This document shows positions 16,538-24,718 of a DNA stretch of 64,000 nucleotides, one piece after another (the first letter of the stretch is position 1; the number at the start of each line of letters is the position of its first letter). A program made the position numbers and the translations under genes. This stretch comes from Orrella daihaiensis (GTDB lineage Bacteria > Pseudomonadota > Gammaproteobacteria > Burkholderiales > Burkholderiaceae_B): the NCBI RefSeq assembly GCF_022811525.1, contig NZ_CP063982.1, forward strand, positions 248,001 to 312,000, read 5' to 3'. Below the pieces are notes generated by a model. The model ran no database searches, had not been told where the DNA came from, and was given only the letters and a program-made list of their open reading frames with translations.

Positions 16538-17596
16538 TTAAGCAAACTGGGGAACATTGGCATGCTTGATCTGCGCGGGCTTCATGCCGGTGACCCTGAC
16601 AAGCAAGGTGACGGTTGCCAAGGTCAGTCCGGCAGCGCCTCCATTGTGCAACACAGCAATCAACAATGGCCACTCAAAGAAGATCGTGGTTAATCCAGTA
16701 AAGAGTTGCGCCACGAGCAGGGCAGCGATAAGGTGACACGGCCCCTTAAGGCCTGGATCGCCGCGCAAGCGCCAAACCAAGGTGCCCATGTAGGCGAACA
16801 CCACCCAAGCAAAGTTTCGGTGTACCCAGTGAATGCCCACCAGCGCTTTCTGAGAAATTGCCTCGCCACTAGGCAACTCGCCCAAAGCACGCACCAGCGA
16901 GAACCCGCCTTGCAAGTCCATCGCAGGTATCCATTTGCCGCCGCAAGTCGGGAAGTCCATGCAGGCCAGCGCCGCGTAGTTGGTACTCACCCAGCCCCCT
17001 AGCCCGATTTGCATGAATAGCAACAACAAACCGAACGCCACCCAAGGTTTGTAGCGGTGATTCTCAGGTTGTATGGGGGTGTAGGTTCGTTCTCGAGCCG
17101 CTAGCCAGGTCATGAGTGCCAACAAACCCATGCCACCTAAAAGGTGGATGGTCACGATCAGTGGCATTAGTTTCAGAGTGACGGTCCAGGCCCCGAAGGC
17201 ACCCTGAACACAGACCGCCACAAAAGTCACAGTCGCTAGCCACGGCGTGCGACCAATGATGTCGCGCCAACGCCAGGCCATCACCATGATGCCAATGATC
17301 ATGAGCCCCAAAAGAGCGCCGACATAGCGGTGAATCATTTCGATCCATGCCTTGGGTAATGTGACCGGGCCTTGCGGCAGTACCTGCTCTGCTGCCCGAA
17401 TATCTGCTAGTGCACCGATGGGTGTGACCTTGCCGTAGCAACCGGGCCAGTCTGGGCAGCCCAACCCCGAGTCGGTCAGCCGAACAAACGCGCCAAACAT
17501 AATCAAATCGAGCGTCAAAAACCACGTCAAAAACACCAGACGGCGATAGCGTTGGCGTTTTTTCTGGTCAGCAGGGCTTAATTCGGCGGTACTCAT
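16538..17596 (-). CDS. ctaA: Haem A synthase (COX15/CtaA)
   Basis: Eight-helix membrane enzyme that oxidises the C8 methyl of haem O to make haem A. Haem ligand histidines are in EMIHRYVGALLGL, TIHLLGGMGLL, GIHWVHRNFAWVV and LHNGGAAGL, in the family order. The N-terminal block FVRLTDSGLGCPDWPGCYG contains the conserved cysteine pair region, and ALACMDFPTCGGKW is the second cysteine loop. Length 352 aa. It lies between the SCO-like protein gene and ctaB. Confidence 0.95.
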   Translation of the reverse strand: MSTAELSPADQKKRQRYRRLVFLTWFLTLDLIMFGAFVRLTDSGLGCPDWPGCYGKVTPIGALADIRAAEQVLPQGPVTLPKAWIEMIHRYVGALLGLMIIGIMVMAWRWRDIIGRTPWLATVTFVAVCVQGAFGAWTVTLKLMPLIVTIHLLGGMGLLALMTWLAARERTYTPIQPENHRYKPWVAFGLLLLFMQIGLGGWVSTNYAALACMDFPTCGGKWIPAMDLQGGFSLVRALGELPSGEAISQKALVGIHWVHRNFAWVVFAYMGTLVWRLRGDPGLKGPCHLIAALLVAQLFTGLTTIFFEWPLLIAVLHNGGAAGLTLATVTLLVRVTGMKPAQIKHANVPQFA

Positions 17597-17619
17597 CTCG
17601 CTGGCGTCCTGTGTAACAA

Positions 17620-18237
17620 CTAGCCGATCTGGGAGTTATGCAAGAGCTTGCCCAAATCCTTGCGAACCTTTAATGGATCAGGATCTTTGGGGTATTGCAT
17701 CATGAGGTTGCCCAGTGGATCGATGATCCAGATGGGCTCGAGTAATTCCGGCTCGGTGCCTTGGGCTAGCTCTTGGCCGGCTAAAAAGGCATCAAGCTGC
17801 TCGGGTTTGGCGCGCAGCATGATGGTACCGGCATAGGCTTCGAGCACCTTGGCCGGAACCGGCGCATCATCGGTGATAAACCACACACGGCTGACACGTT
17901 TGACATTTTTACCAGTCATTGCGTGTGTGTTACGCAAAATAAACAGCTTTTTAGCGCAACTTTCTGGACAGGCTGCCTCGTCTGCGGCTACCAACAGCCA
18001 TTGACCACGTAAGTCATTGAGGTCAAACGGCTGGCCATCAAGTGTGGTGACGGTGAGCTGCTCGTTGCTTGGCAGTGGCCGTTGGGGATCGACTAGCGTA
18101 CCGTAGTTGGTCGAACCGCCCGGCTGCAACGATGGGTTGTAGTACATCACAAATGCAGCAATGACAGGAGCGATACTGATAATCAAAATCAGGATCAATG
18201 GGCGGATAGAGCGAGGTTTGGCTTGAGTCTGGGTCAT
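17620..18237 (-). CDS. SCO-like membrane-anchored thioredoxin-fold protein
   Basis: Protein of 205 aa with one N-terminal membrane helix (residues 13-33) and a periplasmic domain that resembles SCO proteins: LDGQPFDLNDLRGQWLLVA, a CxxxC at C90/C94 in ACPESCAKK, and WIIDPLGNLMMQYP near the C terminus. The histidine that completes the SCO copper site is not present where expected (LLEPIWIID replaces DHS...). Homologues at this position in other betaproteobacteria are usually labelled oxidase-associated proteins of unknown role. A thiol redox role in oxidase assembly is plausible. Its start overlaps the surf1 stop by 4 nt. Confidence 0.75.
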   Translation of the reverse strand: MTQTQAKPRSIRPLILILIISIAPVIAAFVMYYNPSLQPGGSTNYGTLVDPQRPLPSNEQLTVTTLDGQPFDLNDLRGQWLLVAADEAACPESCAKKLFILRNTHAMTGKNVKRVSRVWFITDDAPVPAKVLEAYAGTIMLRAKPEQLDAFLAGQELAQGTEPELLEPIWIIDPLGNLMMQYPKDPDPLKVRKDLGKLLHNSQIG

Positions 18238-19079
18238 TTGGTTATTTTTTCGGTATCAGTATGGATTTTCGCACGACGCAGGGTTTTCCAGAGCAATACG
18301 CCCATGGCACCAAAGGCAATAGCAGCGAAACTGAACCACTGCATGGCGTAGCCTTTGTTGGTGTCCGAATCCACAGAGGGCATGGGCCACTGTCGTTGCA
18401 TTGACTCGCCATCGGTGGCGTTGGTTTGCATCAGCACCACGGGTAAAAATTGGATCCCAGATAGCTCAGACATTTCCTGCACGGAAACGTTCTGCCTTTG
18501 CTGCAATTGGGCAAGATCCAGGGCCGTGGTCTGGCCCTCATCTCGAACGGCCCTAGCGCTACTGAGGACCGCGGTTGATTCGTCGCCAATTTCGTAGAGC
18601 TGAGGCACCCGCAATGCAATCTCACCTGCGATATTCACCGCACCTGTACCCTGCGTAATCTCTGGAAAGGGGTTGTAGTTGCCAATCGGGCGTGGCACCC
18701 AGCCACGCAGCACGAGCACAGCCTTCTCGGCGTTCAGGCTTAACGGCGTGGCCAACCAAAATCCGGGCTTGCCATCGAGGTTGCGGTTATCAAGTAGCAC
18801 ACTTAACTCGGGCAACCAACGGCCAGTGGCTTGCGCAGACTGCCAGGGTTTGAGCGTCTCGGTGTTGATCGTTGCAGTGATTTGCACAGGCGCGGAACGC
18901 CTGCCGGCCTCGATCATGGCTGCAATTTCAGTGCGCTCAGCTGCACGATTTAGCTGCCAGTTGCCCAAGCTCGCGAATACCGTACCCAACACCGCGAGCA
19001 GTACCGCGGCCAAAAGCGAACGTCGATTAGTCCGCTTGCTAGCTCGGGTGCTCTGGTGATTGACCGGCGTGTCTGCCAT
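18234..19079 (-). CDS. SURF1 family oxidase assembly protein
   Basis: Inner-membrane protein of 281 aa with one N-terminal and one C-terminal transmembrane helix, the SURF1 layout. Conserved pieces are GNWQLNRAAERTEI, ATGRWLPELSVLLDNRNLDGKPGFW, ALVLRGWVPR-type sequence, and GYAMQWFSFAAIAFGAMG before the last helix. SURF1 proteins help place haem A in oxidase subunit I. It is the first gene of the minus-strand assembly operon and lies 62 bp from the divergent DUF2909 gene. Confidence 0.92.
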   Translation of the reverse strand: MADTPVNHQSTRASKRTNRRSLLAAVLLAVLGTVFASLGNWQLNRAAERTEIAAMIEAGRRSAPVQITATINTETLKPWQSAQATGRWLPELSVLLDNRNLDGKPGFWLATPLSLNAEKAVLVLRGWVPRPIGNYNPFPEITQGTGAVNIAGEIALRVPQLYEIGDESTAVLSSARAVRDEGQTTALDLAQLQQRQNVSVQEMSELSGIQFLPVVLMQTNATDGESMQRQWPMPSVDSDTNKGYAMQWFSFAAIAFGAMGVLLWKTLRRAKIHTDTEKITK

Positions 19080-19141
19080 AATGAGCGCTTACCTACTTAA
19101 AAAGCCTGAGCTGCCGACAGACAGCGTGGCGTGAGAGTTTC

Positions 19142-19345
19142 ATGCGAATCTTTGTTGCCTTAGTCTTCATTGGCATTATTGCCAGCCTTGGTTCAGCCCT
19201 TTTCTATCTGATGAAAGACAAGGGAGGCTCAAATCGCACAGTCAATGCACTGACCGTTCGTATCGGCTTGTCGGTTGCCTTGTTCCTTTTGCTATTGCTG
19301 GCCCATCACTTGGGCTGGATCAGGAGCACGGGCTTCACACCGTGA
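19142..19345 (+). CDS. DUF2909 twin-transmembrane protein
   Basis: Hydrophobic protein of 67 aa with two membrane helices (about residues 3-23 and 39-60) joined by the loop MKDKGGSNRTVNALTVRIGL, the conserved part of DUF2909. The family travels with cytochrome oxidase assembly genes in betaproteobacteria; function is not known. It is on the plus strand between two minus-strand oxidase units. Confidence 0.85.
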   Translation: MRIFVALVFIGIIASLGSALFYLMKDKGGSNRTVNALTVRIGLSVALFLLLLLAHHLGWIRSTGFTP

Positions 19346-19445
19346 ACTGTGCTTTAAACGACGCCTTGATCCGATACAGAAACTAAAGCGCGCACCGGAA
19401 CAAAAATCTAAACGGAATTAAACACTACCAGTCATGCTAGACCAG

Positions 19446-19477
19446 AAAAAAAGGGCCGTGAATCACGGCCCTTTTCT
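19446..19477 (-). terminator. Rho-independent terminator of the ctaC-ctaE operon
   Basis: A 10-bp perfect stem, AAGGGCCGTG (19451-19460) with CACGGCCCTT (19464-19473), closes a 3-nt loop. On the minus strand it is followed by seven T residues (plus-strand A run 19446-19452), 14 nt after the ctaE stop. A shorter T run on the other side may also stop the plus-strand DUF2909 transcript. Confidence 0.9.
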
Positions 19478-19490
19478 ATGTTCAGGGCAA

Positions 19491-20366
19491 TCAGAACCAG
19501 TACACAAAAATGTACAGTCCGAGCCACACCACGTCAACGAAGTGCCAATACCAAGCAGCACCCTCAAACCCGAAGTGGTTCTCTGCCGTGAAATGACCCT
19601 TCATCATGCGACCCAGCATGACAGCGAGCATGGTTGCGCCAAGGATCACGTGGAAACCGTGAAACCCGGTCAACATGAAGAACAGTGAGCCAAATGCACC
19701 TGAATCAAAACGCAGATTCAAGCCGGTGTAGGCATAGTAGTACTCATAGGCCTGACAGCACACGAAGATAATGCCTAGCACAATGGTGGCCAAGAGCCAG
19801 AACTTAGCCTTGCCCATGTGGTTCTCACGCAGGGCGTGGTGCGAGATGGTCAGCGTCACACCTGAAGCCAGCAACAAGGCGGTGTTGATGGTCGGCAACC
19901 AGAAAGGTCCCATGGCTTGAAACTGCTCAACGATGCCAGCAGGCCCGAGGTTTGGCCAGACTGCATTGAAGTCAGGCCATAGCATGAGCTGGTGATCAAG
20001 GTCACCAAGCCAAGGCGTCGTAACCGCACGGGTGTACCAGAGCGCACCAAAAAAGGCAGCAAAGAACATGACCTCAGAGAAGATGAACCAGCTCATGCTC
20101 CAGCGATACGATACGTCGATGCGCTTGCTGTTCAGTCCGATCTGCTCTTCGTGAATAGCGTCACCGAACCACTGCCACAGAACAATGATCAGGGCAAGCA
20201 CGCCAACGAGCACAGCCCATTTACCGATCGCAATCTGGTTTACCCAGGCTGAGGCACCAAGCATTGTGATCAGCAGCGCGACACTGGCCCTGACCGGATG
20301 GGCTGAATCTGGAGGGACGTAATAGTATGGCGCTTCCTTGGTGGCACTGGAGTGGCTTGCACTCAT
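19491..20366 (-). CDS. ctaE: Cytochrome c oxidase subunit III
   Basis: Seven-helix subunit of the aa3-type oxidase, 291 aa. Typical stretches are YRWSMSWFIFSEVMFFAAFF, LLLASGVTLTISHHAL, FMLTGFHGFHVILGATML and the C-terminal AAWYWHFVDVVWLGLYIFVY. It ends the structural operon, directly before a strong terminator, and follows the DUF2970 gene by 54 nt. Confidence 0.97.
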   Translation of the reverse strand: MSASHSSATKEAPYYYVPPDSAHPVRASVALLITMLGASAWVNQIAIGKWAVLVGVLALIIVLWQWFGDAIHEEQIGLNSKRIDVSYRWSMSWFIFSEVMFFAAFFGALWYTRAVTTPWLGDLDHQLMLWPDFNAVWPNLGPAGIVEQFQAMGPFWLPTINTALLLASGVTLTISHHALRENHMGKAKFWLLATIVLGIIFVCCQAYEYYYAYTGLNLRFDSGAFGSLFFMLTGFHGFHVILGATMLAVMLGRMMKGHFTAENHFGFEGAAWYWHFVDVVWLGLYIFVYWF

Positions 20367-20420
20367 TGTTTATCTCCTGAGTCCTGCTCTTGCTATAAAT
20401 TAACCCGATCGGCTACCCAA

Positions 20421-20663
20421 CTACCCGGCAGCGCTACTAACGACCCACTGCACCACTAGCACAAGCGAGCCGACAAACAAAACGCCAAACAAAATTCCGG
20501 TCAGAATCACGTACACCGGGTTCAACTTGGCAATGTCTTCTTTCAGGCCAGCGCCCTTACGAACACCAAACATGGCCCATAAAACTGCTTTCAACGTTTG
20601 CAAGAAGTTCAGCTTGCGCTGACTGCTTTCGAGCAAATCGCTCTTTTCCTGCTCTGTTGTCAT
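20421..20663 (-). CDS. DUF2970 small membrane protein
   Basis: Protein of 80 aa from ATG 20663 (MTTEQEKSDLLESSQ). The motif LNFLQTLKAVLWAMFGVRKG followed by LKEDIAKLNPVYVILTGIL and a C-terminal hydrophobic helix are the DUF2970 pattern. The family is found between oxidase subunit genes in betaproteobacteria; function unknown. Its ATG overlaps the stop of the 38-residue gene upstream (ATGA). In most relatives cox11/ctaG lies between these two genes; here it does not. Confidence 0.85.
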   Translation of the reverse strand: MTTEQEKSDLLESSQRKLNFLQTLKAVLWAMFGVRKGAGLKEDIAKLNPVYVILTGILFGVLFVGSLVLVVQWVVSSAAG

Positions 20664-20776
20664 CCCAACTGACCACCGATCAATTGTCTGACAATGACCC
20701 AAACAAACACCGCAATCACGAAAGCGAGAATGATGAATCCGGTTCTTTTGTTCTTACGGCGTTGTTCAGGTGTCAT
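20660..20776 (-). CDS. Cytochrome oxidase small assembly protein (38 aa)
   Basis: Short gene read directly from the minus strand: MTPEQRRKNKRTG, then a single membrane helix FIILAFVIAVFVWVIV, then RQLIGGQLG. It fits the tiny family annotated next to ctaD in Burkholderiales: MTPEQR/K-rich head plus one helix. It begins 39 nt after the ctaD stop and its TGA overlaps the DUF2970 ATG by 4 nt, which supports translation. The role in oxidase assembly is inferred from position. Confidence 0.75.
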   Translation of the reverse strand: MTPEQRRKNKRTGFIILAFVIAVFVWVIVRQLIGGQLG

Positions 20777-20815
20777 TTAATCCAACTACAAAATTCCAAC
20801 TAGACTGCTTTGATC

Positions 20816-22435
20816 TTACTTAACCACAGGCGGGGTCTCAAAGGTGTGGAAAGGTGCCGGTGACGGAACCGTCCACTCCAGACCTTCAGCGGCTTCCCAT
20901 GGCTTGGCGGCAGCTTGCTCACCCTTGCCAGCGTAGGCCTTGAGCACCAGGTACATGAAGATCAACTGGGAAAAACCAAACCAGAAGGCACCGATCGTAG
21001 CGATCATGTGGAAATCAGTGAACTGGGTTGCATAGTCGGCATAGCGACGTGGCATACCGGCCAAGCCCAGGAAGTGCATTGGGAAGAATGTCACGTTAAA
21101 CGAGATCATGCTCATCCAGAAGTGCCACTTGCCCAGACGCTCGTCATACATGCGACCGGTCCACTTTGGCAGCCAGTAGTAGGCGCCAGCGAACAGGGCA
21201 AAGAGCGAGCCGGCAACCAGTACATAGTGGAAGTGGGCAACCACGTAGTAGGTATCGTGAACCTGAATGTCGATTGGTGCCACAGACAGAATCAGGCCGG
21301 TAAAGCCACCGATCGTGAACACGAAAATAAAGCCGATCGCAAACAGCATCGGGGTTTCAAACGTCATGGAACCCTTCCACATCGTAGCAACCCAGTTAAA
21401 TACCTTCACGCCGGTCGGGATCGAGATCAGCATGGTGGCGTACATAAAGTACAGCTGAGCAGTCACGGGCATACCCGTCGTGAACATGTGGTGCGCCCAA
21501 ACGATAAACGACAGGATTGCAATTGACGCTGTGGCATACACCATGGAGGCATAACCGAACAGCGGCTTGCGGGCAAAGGCCGGAACGATGGCAGAAATGA
21601 TGCCAAAGGCCGGCAGAATCATGATGTAGACCTCAGGGTGCCCGAAGAACCAGAAGATGTGCTGGTAGAGCACTGGGTCGCCACCCAAAGCAGCGTTAAA
21701 GAAGCCAGTACCAAAATGACGGTCTGTCAGGATCATGGTGATGGCAGCTGCCAAAACAGGCATTACCGCGATCAACAGGTACGCGGTGATGAGCCAGGTC
21801 CAGCAAAACAGCGGCATCTTCATGAGCGTCATGCCGGGGGCGCGCATGTTCAAAATCGTCACAACGATGTTGATAGCCCCCATGATCGATGAGGCACCCA
21901 TGATGTGGATCGCGAAGATCGCCAAATCCATGCCCGGGCCCATTTGTAGCGATAGCGGAGCATACAGCGTCCAGCCAGCTGCAGTTGCACCGCCGGGCAC
22001 AAAGAATGATGCAGTCAGAAGCACTGCAGCCACCGGCAAGAGCCAGAAACTGAAGTTATTCATCCGTGCGAAGGCCATGTCGGAGGCACCAATTTGCAAC
22101 GGAATCATCCAGTTTGCAAAGCCTACAAAGGCCGGCATGATCGCTCCAAACACCATGATTAGCCCATGCATGGTGGTGAACTGGTTAAACAGCTCAGGCT
22201 GGAAAAACTGCAGCCCAGGAACAAACAGTTCCGTGCGCAGCAACAGTGCCAGCACACCCCCCTCTAAGAACATCACAAACGAGAAGATGAGATACATCGT
22301 CCCGATGTCTTTGTGGTTGGTGGCAAATAACCAACGACGCCAGCCATGAGGCGCGCCGTGGGCGTGATCATCATGGTGGCCGTGCGAGATATCTTCGCCT
22401 TTGCCTGGAATGGTATCAATGGTTACGCTACTCAT
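20816..22435 (-). CDS. ctaD: Cytochrome c oxidase subunit I
   Basis: Catalytic subunit of the aa3-type oxidase holding haem a and the haem a3-CuB centre. Twelve helices are apparent. Key segments are TTMHGLIMVFGAIMPAFVGF (low-spin haem histidine), FWFFGHPEVYIMILPAFG (CuB histidine cross-linked to tyrosine), WAHHMFTTG (CuB histidine pair) and DTYYVVAHFHYVLVAGSLF (haem a and a3 ligands). Start chosen at ATG 22435 (MSSVTIDTIPG), 539 aa, because AGGAG lies 7 nt upstream; the frame extends 16 codons further without such support. The N terminus is His/Asp-rich (GHHDDHAHG). Confidence 0.97.
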   Translation of the reverse strand: MSSVTIDTIPGKGEDISHGHHDDHAHGAPHGWRRWLFATNHKDIGTMYLIFSFVMFLEGGVLALLLRTELFVPGLQFFQPELFNQFTTMHGLIMVFGAIMPAFVGFANWMIPLQIGASDMAFARMNNFSFWLLPVAAVLLTASFFVPGGATAAGWTLYAPLSLQMGPGMDLAIFAIHIMGASSIMGAINIVVTILNMRAPGMTLMKMPLFCWTWLITAYLLIAVMPVLAAAITMILTDRHFGTGFFNAALGGDPVLYQHIFWFFGHPEVYIMILPAFGIISAIVPAFARKPLFGYASMVYATASIAILSFIVWAHHMFTTGMPVTAQLYFMYATMLISIPTGVKVFNWVATMWKGSMTFETPMLFAIGFIFVFTIGGFTGLILSVAPIDIQVHDTYYVVAHFHYVLVAGSLFALFAGAYYWLPKWTGRMYDERLGKWHFWMSMISFNVTFFPMHFLGLAGMPRRYADYATQFTDFHMIATIGAFWFGFSQLIFMYLVLKAYAGKGEQAAAKPWEAAEGLEWTVPSPAPFHTFETPPVVK

Positions 22436-22544
22436 GCTTCTCTCCTGACTGCCATTGGCGGTTAGAGTGCCCGATGAGGGCAATTTCTGTCTATCTTATG
22501 AACAATCTTAAAAAAACGATAGTCTTTTGGGTTTGTCACTCAAA

Positions 22545-23696
22545 TCAGCGGGCATCACGCACTTGCGCAGGCTGCACCACGGGGTCTGTCCCCTTGCCGG
22601 CGTTGCCCCATGACTGGCGTGCATAAGTGATCACGCTGGCGAGCTCGACATCGCTTAGATTTGCATATGACTGCATCGCAGTGCCTTGCTTGCCTTTGAG
22701 CATGATTTCGATATGACCAGCCATCGGCCCCATCACGATTTGGCTGCCATCGAGCGCCGGAAACACAGGTGCGACACCCTTGCCAGTCGCCTGGTGACAA
22801 GCGACACACTGAGAAGTGTAGACGCTCTGGCCGCGGGCAACCAACTCCTCCACGGCCCATTCTTTGTTGGGATCGTCAGCCGAGGCTGTCAGCGCGGCTT
22901 GTTGTTGCTGGGCCCAGGCAACGTAGTCCTCTTGCGAGACTACCTTCACAACAATAGGCATAAATGCATGATCCTTACCGCACAGTTCAGCACACTGGCC
23001 ACGGTACTCGCCGACTTGCTCCGCACGGAACCAGGTGTCCCGCAAGAAACCAGGGATCGCGTCTTGTTTGACGCCCAAATCGGGCACCATCCAGGAGTGA
23101 ATCACGTCACCGGCTGTCACCACCACGCGAACTTTCTGGCCGACGGGGACAACCAGTGGATTGTCCACCTCCATCAGGTAAAACTCGCCCTTGGGCTCCA
23201 GGTTATTGATCTGAGCAGGTGGTGTTGTCAGGTTCGACAGGAAGGAGACGCCCTCGGCTGGGCCATCCATGTACTCGTAGCCCCACTTCCACTGGTACCC
23301 GGTGACTTTGACAGTCATGTCAGCGCCAGAGGTATCTTTCATGGCCACAACCGTACGGGTAGCGGGTAAGGCCATGCCGATCACGATCAGGAAAGGAATA
23401 ACCGTCCAGGCAATCTCAACGCCAACGCTCTCATGGAAAGTCGCGGGCTTGGCGCCTTTGGATTTGCGGTGCGCCCAGATGGAGTAGAACATCACACCGA
23501 ACACACCCACAAAGATGACCAGACAGATGATGAGCATCATCCAATGCAACCAAGCGACATCCCGGGCAATTTGGGTCACGCCCGTGGTCAGGTTAAGCTG
23601 ATTGACCGCAGGCCCGCCAGGCATGTCAACTTGAGCGGCGGCAACGCCAGACATTGTTAACGCACAGGCAGCAACCAACCCTTTGAACTTCATCAT
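22545..23696 (-). CDS. ctaC: Cytochrome c oxidase subunit II with fused cytochrome c domain
   Basis: Electron entry subunit, 383 aa from ATG 23696 with GAGG just upstream; an adjacent ATG at 23693 is equally possible. A cleavable signal (ACALTMSGVAAAQ) is followed by two membrane helices and a cupredoxin domain with the CuA motif CAELCGKDHAFM. The C-terminal extension is a c-type cytochrome with the haem motif CVACH and a likely methionine ligand (IVMGPMAGH or GTAMQSYANL). The fusion makes this a caa3-like oxidase able to take electrons from soluble or membrane cytochrome c. First gene of the operon. Confidence 0.96.
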   Translation of the reverse strand: MMKFKGLVAACALTMSGVAAAQVDMPGGPAVNQLNLTTGVTQIARDVAWLHWMMLIICLVIFVGVFGVMFYSIWAHRKSKGAKPATFHESVGVEIAWTVIPFLIVIGMALPATRTVVAMKDTSGADMTVKVTGYQWKWGYEYMDGPAEGVSFLSNLTTPPAQINNLEPKGEFYLMEVDNPLVVPVGQKVRVVVTAGDVIHSWMVPDLGVKQDAIPGFLRDTWFRAEQVGEYRGQCAELCGKDHAFMPIVVKVVSQEDYVAWAQQQQAALTASADDPNKEWAVEELVARGQSVYTSQCVACHQATGKGVAPVFPALDGSQIVMGPMAGHIEIMLKGKQGTAMQSYANLSDVELASVITYARQSWGNAGKGTDPVVQPAQVRDAR

Positions 23697-23830
23697 GTTC
23701 ACCTCGAGACAAAGCACATCGCAGCAAGCTGATATAGGCTCAGCTTTTGTCGGGCAGCTCTTACAACAAAGAGTGCCCCGATGCCAGTTATAAGTTAATG
23801 TGAATTTGTAATTAATCAATCAATCGGTGG

Positions 23831-23857
23831 ATTATAGCCAAGGTCTAGGGCTGTAAA
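23831..23857 (-). promoter_or_regulatory. Candidate sigma-70 promoter of the ctaC operon
   Basis: On the minus strand a perfect TATAAT (plus-strand 23831-23836) is preceded by TTTACA (23852-23857) with a 15-nt spacer, slightly short of the ideal 17. It lies about 135 nt upstream of the ctaC start, leaving a long leader. The 233-bp region 23697-23929 also has to serve the divergent Nudix gene. Confidence 0.4.
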
Positions 23858-23929
23858 CCATAGACAGTTACAATTCGCGCCAGTTTTGCGGGATTCCCCT
23901 ACGAAAACCTTGATTTTTTTGGTGAAGTT

Positions 23930-24718
23930 TTGAGCAACAGCGGCCTGAAAGCACTACTCGCACGTCTAGATGATTTGGCCGCTCAAGCGCCGGCTGATGG
24001 CACTTTGCCGCTTCTAATCGGTGACAAGGTCTGCGGGCAGGTCAGCGCGAGGGCAAGCCAAGTGTTACTTGACGGCGGTTTTGTGCGGGCTCACCAAAAT
24101 CAGTTGCTGATTGAAGATACTCGGGATTTGGATACCCAAATGGCGCAAATGGCGCTAGCGTTGCGCTCGGCAGGGTGTATTCCCAAGTGGCGCGGGGAGT
24201 TGCTTGATGTGTGGTGTGACAACAACGCGATCGCAGCCATCGAGCGTGGAGCAGTGCGTCCATTGGGGCTGTTAACACGGGCAGTGCATCTAAACGCATG
24301 GTCGAGAACGGGAAAGCTTTGGGTTGCGCGTCGGGCACTGGACAAAGCGACCGACCCTGGTATGTGGGATACCCTGGTGGGCGGTCTGGTTGGCCGGGGT
24401 GAAAGCGATGATCTGGCGCTTGAGCGCGAGTCAGCGGAAGAAGCGGGGCTAAGCGAGGCACAGATACAGGGGCGAGAGCCGATCCAGAGCATTTACCGCA
24501 TGCGGCGCCGAGTCCCTGAAGGCTTTCAGTATGAAGAGGTGCTCACTAGCGACTGCGTGCTCGCCGATGACGTGAAGCCAAAAAATCAGGATGGCGAAGT
24601 GATGGAAATTGCCTGTTTGCCGACTGCGGACATTGAGGCAATGTTGCTTGCAGGTGAATTCACGGTTGAGGCCAGTATTGTTATTGCCCAGAGTCTGCTT
24701 GCGCGCCAGTCAAGTTAA
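23930..24718 (+). CDS. Nudix hydrolase with DUF4743 N-terminal domain
   Basis: Protein of 262 aa. The Nudix box GGLVGRGESDDLALERESAE (from residue 151) has G152, E158, R166, E167, E170 and E171 in the GX5EX7REUXEEXGU spacing; the U after RE is Ser instead of an aliphatic residue. The N-terminal 110 residues match DUF4743, found in front of Nudix domains in plant and bacterial proteins related to thiamine-diphosphate-damage hydrolases (Tnr3-like). Substrate is not certain. The start is TTG 23930 as read; no better ATG is nearby. The 3' end overlaps the convergent antiporter gene by 38 nt. Confidence 0.85.
   Translation: MSNSGLKALLARLDDLAAQAPADGTLPLLIGDKVCGQVSARASQVLLDGGFVRAHQNQLLIEDTRDLDTQMAQMALALRSAGCIPKWRGELLDVWCDNNAIAAIERGAVRPLGLLTRAVHLNAWSRTGKLWVARRALDKATDPGMWDTLVGGLVGRGESDDLALERESAEEAGLSEAQIQGREPIQSIYRMRRRVPEGFQYEEVLTSDCVLADDVKPKNQDGEVMEIACLPTADIEAMLLAGEFTVEASIVIAQSLLARQSS

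Noticed and set aside
20915..22349. Plus-strand open frames of 203 and 204 codons opposite ctaD
   Set aside because: Antisense shadows of a strongly conserved gene; no recognisable domain and no ribosome-binding site.
22686..23369. Plus-strand 227-codon frame opposite ctaC
   Set aside because: Antisense to the CuA and cytochrome c domains of ctaC; sequence looks like reversed coding, not a protein family.
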